Shown one piece after another: positions 62,530 through 64,000 of a DNA stretch of 64,000 bases. A model generated the notes under the pieces. That model was not told the origin of the DNA. It ran no database searches and saw only the letters and a list, made by a program, of their open reading frames with translations. Position 1 is the first letter of the stretch, and every line of letters starts with the position of its first letter. Source of the stretch: an uncultured Acetatifactor sp. (GTDB lineage Bacteria; Bacillota; Clostridia; Lachnospirales; Lachnospiraceae); NCBI GenBank assembly GCA_944383825.1, contig CALWRA010000001.1, positions 62,001-126,000 of the forward strand. Reading direction: 5' to 3'. Both the position numbers and the translations under genes were made by a program.

Positions 62530-63576
62530 TTAATCATAATCGTCGCTGTATCCGCTGTATCCGCTGTTTCCATAGTAATTAGAATTTCCTGCGCTGTAAC
62601 CGGAATTACCGTTTCCATAATTTGAATCATTTGGAATTCCTGCAGGCGGTGCAGGTTCCGGCGTTGGCACGGAGGGCTCTGACCCAGGGGCCGAGGCAGG
62701 AGGTATGGATTCCGACGGTACCGTTGGCGGAACAGGCTCAGGTGGAGATGATGGTGCGGATTCCGATGATGGCTCCGGCGGGACGGACTCCGGCGGAGAT
62801 GACGGGGCAGGCTCCGATGATGGCTCCGGCGGGACAGGTTCCGATGGCGCTACGGATGATTCCGCTTCAGGCGCTATGATTGGCGCCTCCTGCTCAGGTG
62901 TTGGCAAAGTTGGCTCAGATGCAGACGTTGGTCCCGTGATTTCCGCCGCAGGAGATTCCTCCGTTGGCGCCGACGCCCCCTGTTCTCCCTCCGGAATGCT
63001 GTCAAAGTCCACAACTTCAATGGTAACCGTAATCCGTCCCTCAAGATATTTTGCCACCTCTGTGCGCAGCTCGATCCCATATTCCTGGAACAGCTCTTGG
63101 TCAGGAGCATCAATGGCAAAGGAGATCAATCCTCCTTCCTGCAGGAAACCCAAATAAATTGCACGGTCAATCAATTCGTCTGCAACTGTCACCTTATCCT
63201 TGCCTTTACCGGAATATCCTTCCAACAAAATCCTTCCTTCCTCGTTTGTTCCCGTCAAAGCAATGACTTCTCCCCTGCGGTTCAGCTCCATCCGAATCGC
63301 GGGATTGATTTCCAGGTAAATAGAAGAATAAGGTTGAACATGATTACGGTAATATCCTAATCCAAAAGCCAGGAGGAGACATGCCGCCGCTGCCGCAATC
63401 ATCCCTCTCACCCTGCGGGAAGACCAGCTCTCATTTTCGGGCTTCTCCCTCATCAAGACAGGATTGTACACCGTCTGCCCCACTTCATAATAAAGATTTG
63501 CCGCCTTTAAAAAATATCCATTCTCGTCCAGAAGAATTACATAACTGGGGCGGCATTCCATAACCATATATCTCAT
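62530..63576 (-). CDS. rsgI: RsgI-family anti-sigma-I factor
   Basis: 348 residues. The cytosolic RsgI N-domain (MRYMVMECRPSYVILLDENG) binds SigI; one membrane helix spans about 57-77. Outside, SSIYLEINPAIRMELNRRGE contains N91-P92, where RsgI proteins are known to self-cleave between Asn and Pro. A Pro/Ser/Glu stalk (about 205-315) and a Tyr/Asn/Gly-rich tail (SGYSGYSDDYD) replace the carbohydrate-binding domains found in cellulolytic clostridia. Its ATG overlaps the sigI stop (ATGA), so the two are coupled. Confidence 0.93.
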   Translation of the reverse strand: MRYMVMECRPSYVILLDENGYFLKAANLYYEVGQTVYNPVLMREKPENESWSSRRVRGMIAAAAACLLLAFGLGYYRNHVQPYSSIYLEINPAIRMELNRRGEVIALTGTNEEGRILLEGYSGKGKDKVTVADELIDRAIYLGFLQEGGLISFAIDAPDQELFQEYGIELRTEVAKYLEGRITVTIEVVDFDSIPEGEQGASAPTEESPAAEITGPTSASEPTLPTPEQEAPIIAPEAESSVAPSEPVPPEPSSEPAPSSPPESVPPEPSSESAPSSPPEPVPPTVPSESIPPASAPGSEPSVPTPEPAPPAGIPNDSNYGNGNSGYSAGNSNYYGNSGYSGYSDDYD

Positions 63577-64000
63577 TGTCCTGCCACTCCTTTCATCACC
63601 TGCTTCAAATGGCCCCTGATAATTTCATATCCATTCGTATAAATGAGCAAAAGAGCAACCATATATTTGCGGTGCCGCTCCAGAGTTTTCCTATCTGCGC
63701 CGCCTCCCTCGCTCATACGGGCGAGGGGAAGTCGCTTTGTGCGTAGGAATTCATCCAAAATATCAGAGTTTTCTTTCGCATACTCAAGGGCTTTCCGGCA
63801 AGTCTCCATGGTACGGCGTTGTCTTGGACAGTTATCCGCAACATCGCTAAGCTTCACACCAAACTCCTCCATTTGTCTGGCCAGTTCTTCAATTTCAGCC
63901 CGTGTAGCTTCTCTTGCCGTTAGTTCTTCTGTATGATTTTTTCCATCAGTCAAAGAATCTCCCAGGGATAACTCCTCTTCTCCTGACGGCATATCCAGCG
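63573..64000 (-). CDS. sigI: RNA polymerase sigma factor SigI (partial, N-terminus off window)
   Basis: About 142 C-terminal residues are visible; the frame continues beyond 64000. KLSDVADNCPRQRRTMETCR and RKTLERHRKYMVALLLIYTN are diagnostic of the SigI C-terminal domain with its promoter -35-recognising helix-turn-helix. SigI responds to envelope or substrate signals through RsgI. Here the regulon probably starts with its own operon (rsgI, lipoprotein, VTC, DUF4956, CotH). Confidence 0.93.
   Translation of the reverse strand, partial: LDMPSGEEELSLGDSLTDGKNHTEELTAREATRAEIEELARQMEEFGVKLSDVADNCPRQRRTMETCRKALEYAKENSDILDEFLRTKRLPLARMSEGGGADRKTLERHRKYMVALLLIYTNGYEIIRGHLKQVMKGVAGQ

Overview
The window looks like chromosome from a Gram-positive, low-to-mid GC anaerobe of the Clostridia, most likely Lachnospiraceae. 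The reasons are the mix of families rather than any one marker gene: a clostridial-type tad pilus locus with an Flp1-like pilin, a DUF6240-like/flagellin/fliS operon, bofA and a YaaL-type gene (endospore lineage), a DUF4358/MBOAT/DHHW surface-acylation operon, sigI-rsgI, CotH/DUF4956/VTC, rubrerythrin with PerR, strong GGAGG ribosome sites, and many TTG and GTG starts. Nearly all genes lie on the minus strand.

Layout. 1-10391 is a tad-type pilus operon read right to left: prepilin peptidase, TadZ-like, CpaF, TadB, TadC, a 57-residue pilin, a DUF5702/TadG-like protein, a TadE-like protein, a second prepilin peptidase, a second TadE-like protein, an FHA protein and a rhomboid protease cut by the window edge. 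10558-11351 holds bofA and a divergent YaaL-like gene. 11301-15881 is a flagellar operon (DUF6240-like protein, flagellin, FliS). 16041-25563 is a long co-directional run: DUF4358 lipoprotein, MBOAT acyltransferase, DHHW protein, HAD phosphatase, rsmA, a TPR protein with a dead AAA-like domain, and glgB.

25720-31528 and 39582-44805 are two separate cassettes of the same design: a SurA-like membrane-anchored foldase followed by a giant secreted beta-helix protein with a shared C-terminal domain and membrane anchor. Between them lie a DUF2975/XRE/DUF4173 operon, a decayed TnpV/Fic remnant, a thioesterase remnant, a MATE exporter, TatD and a chemoreceptor. 45283-50818 has oxidative-stress and metal genes (perR, rubrerythrin, flavodoxin, a Zur-like regulator with a putative Mn transporter under a long palindrome), two tRNAs and an rRNA methyltransferase.

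51085-52080 encodes an EVE-like plus PD-(D/E)xK nuclease beside a tRNA, translationally coupled to a truncated partner. 52155-58251 is a LacI-type regulator diverging from an SsuABC/TauABC-type importer, a NagB-like protein that seems to have lost its phosphate-binding residues, and a class II aldolase. 58261-64000 is a sigI-rsgI operon that continues into a lipoprotein with a second RsgI-like cleavage domain, a VTC-domain protein, DUF4956 and CotH. No CRISPR array, complete insertion sequence or rRNA was seen.

The best candidates for undescribed biology are the two foldase/beta-helix cassettes, the EVE-nuclease with its lost partner, the importer/NagB-like/aldolase locus, the duplicated RsgI cleavage module, and the TPR/pseudo-AAA protein.
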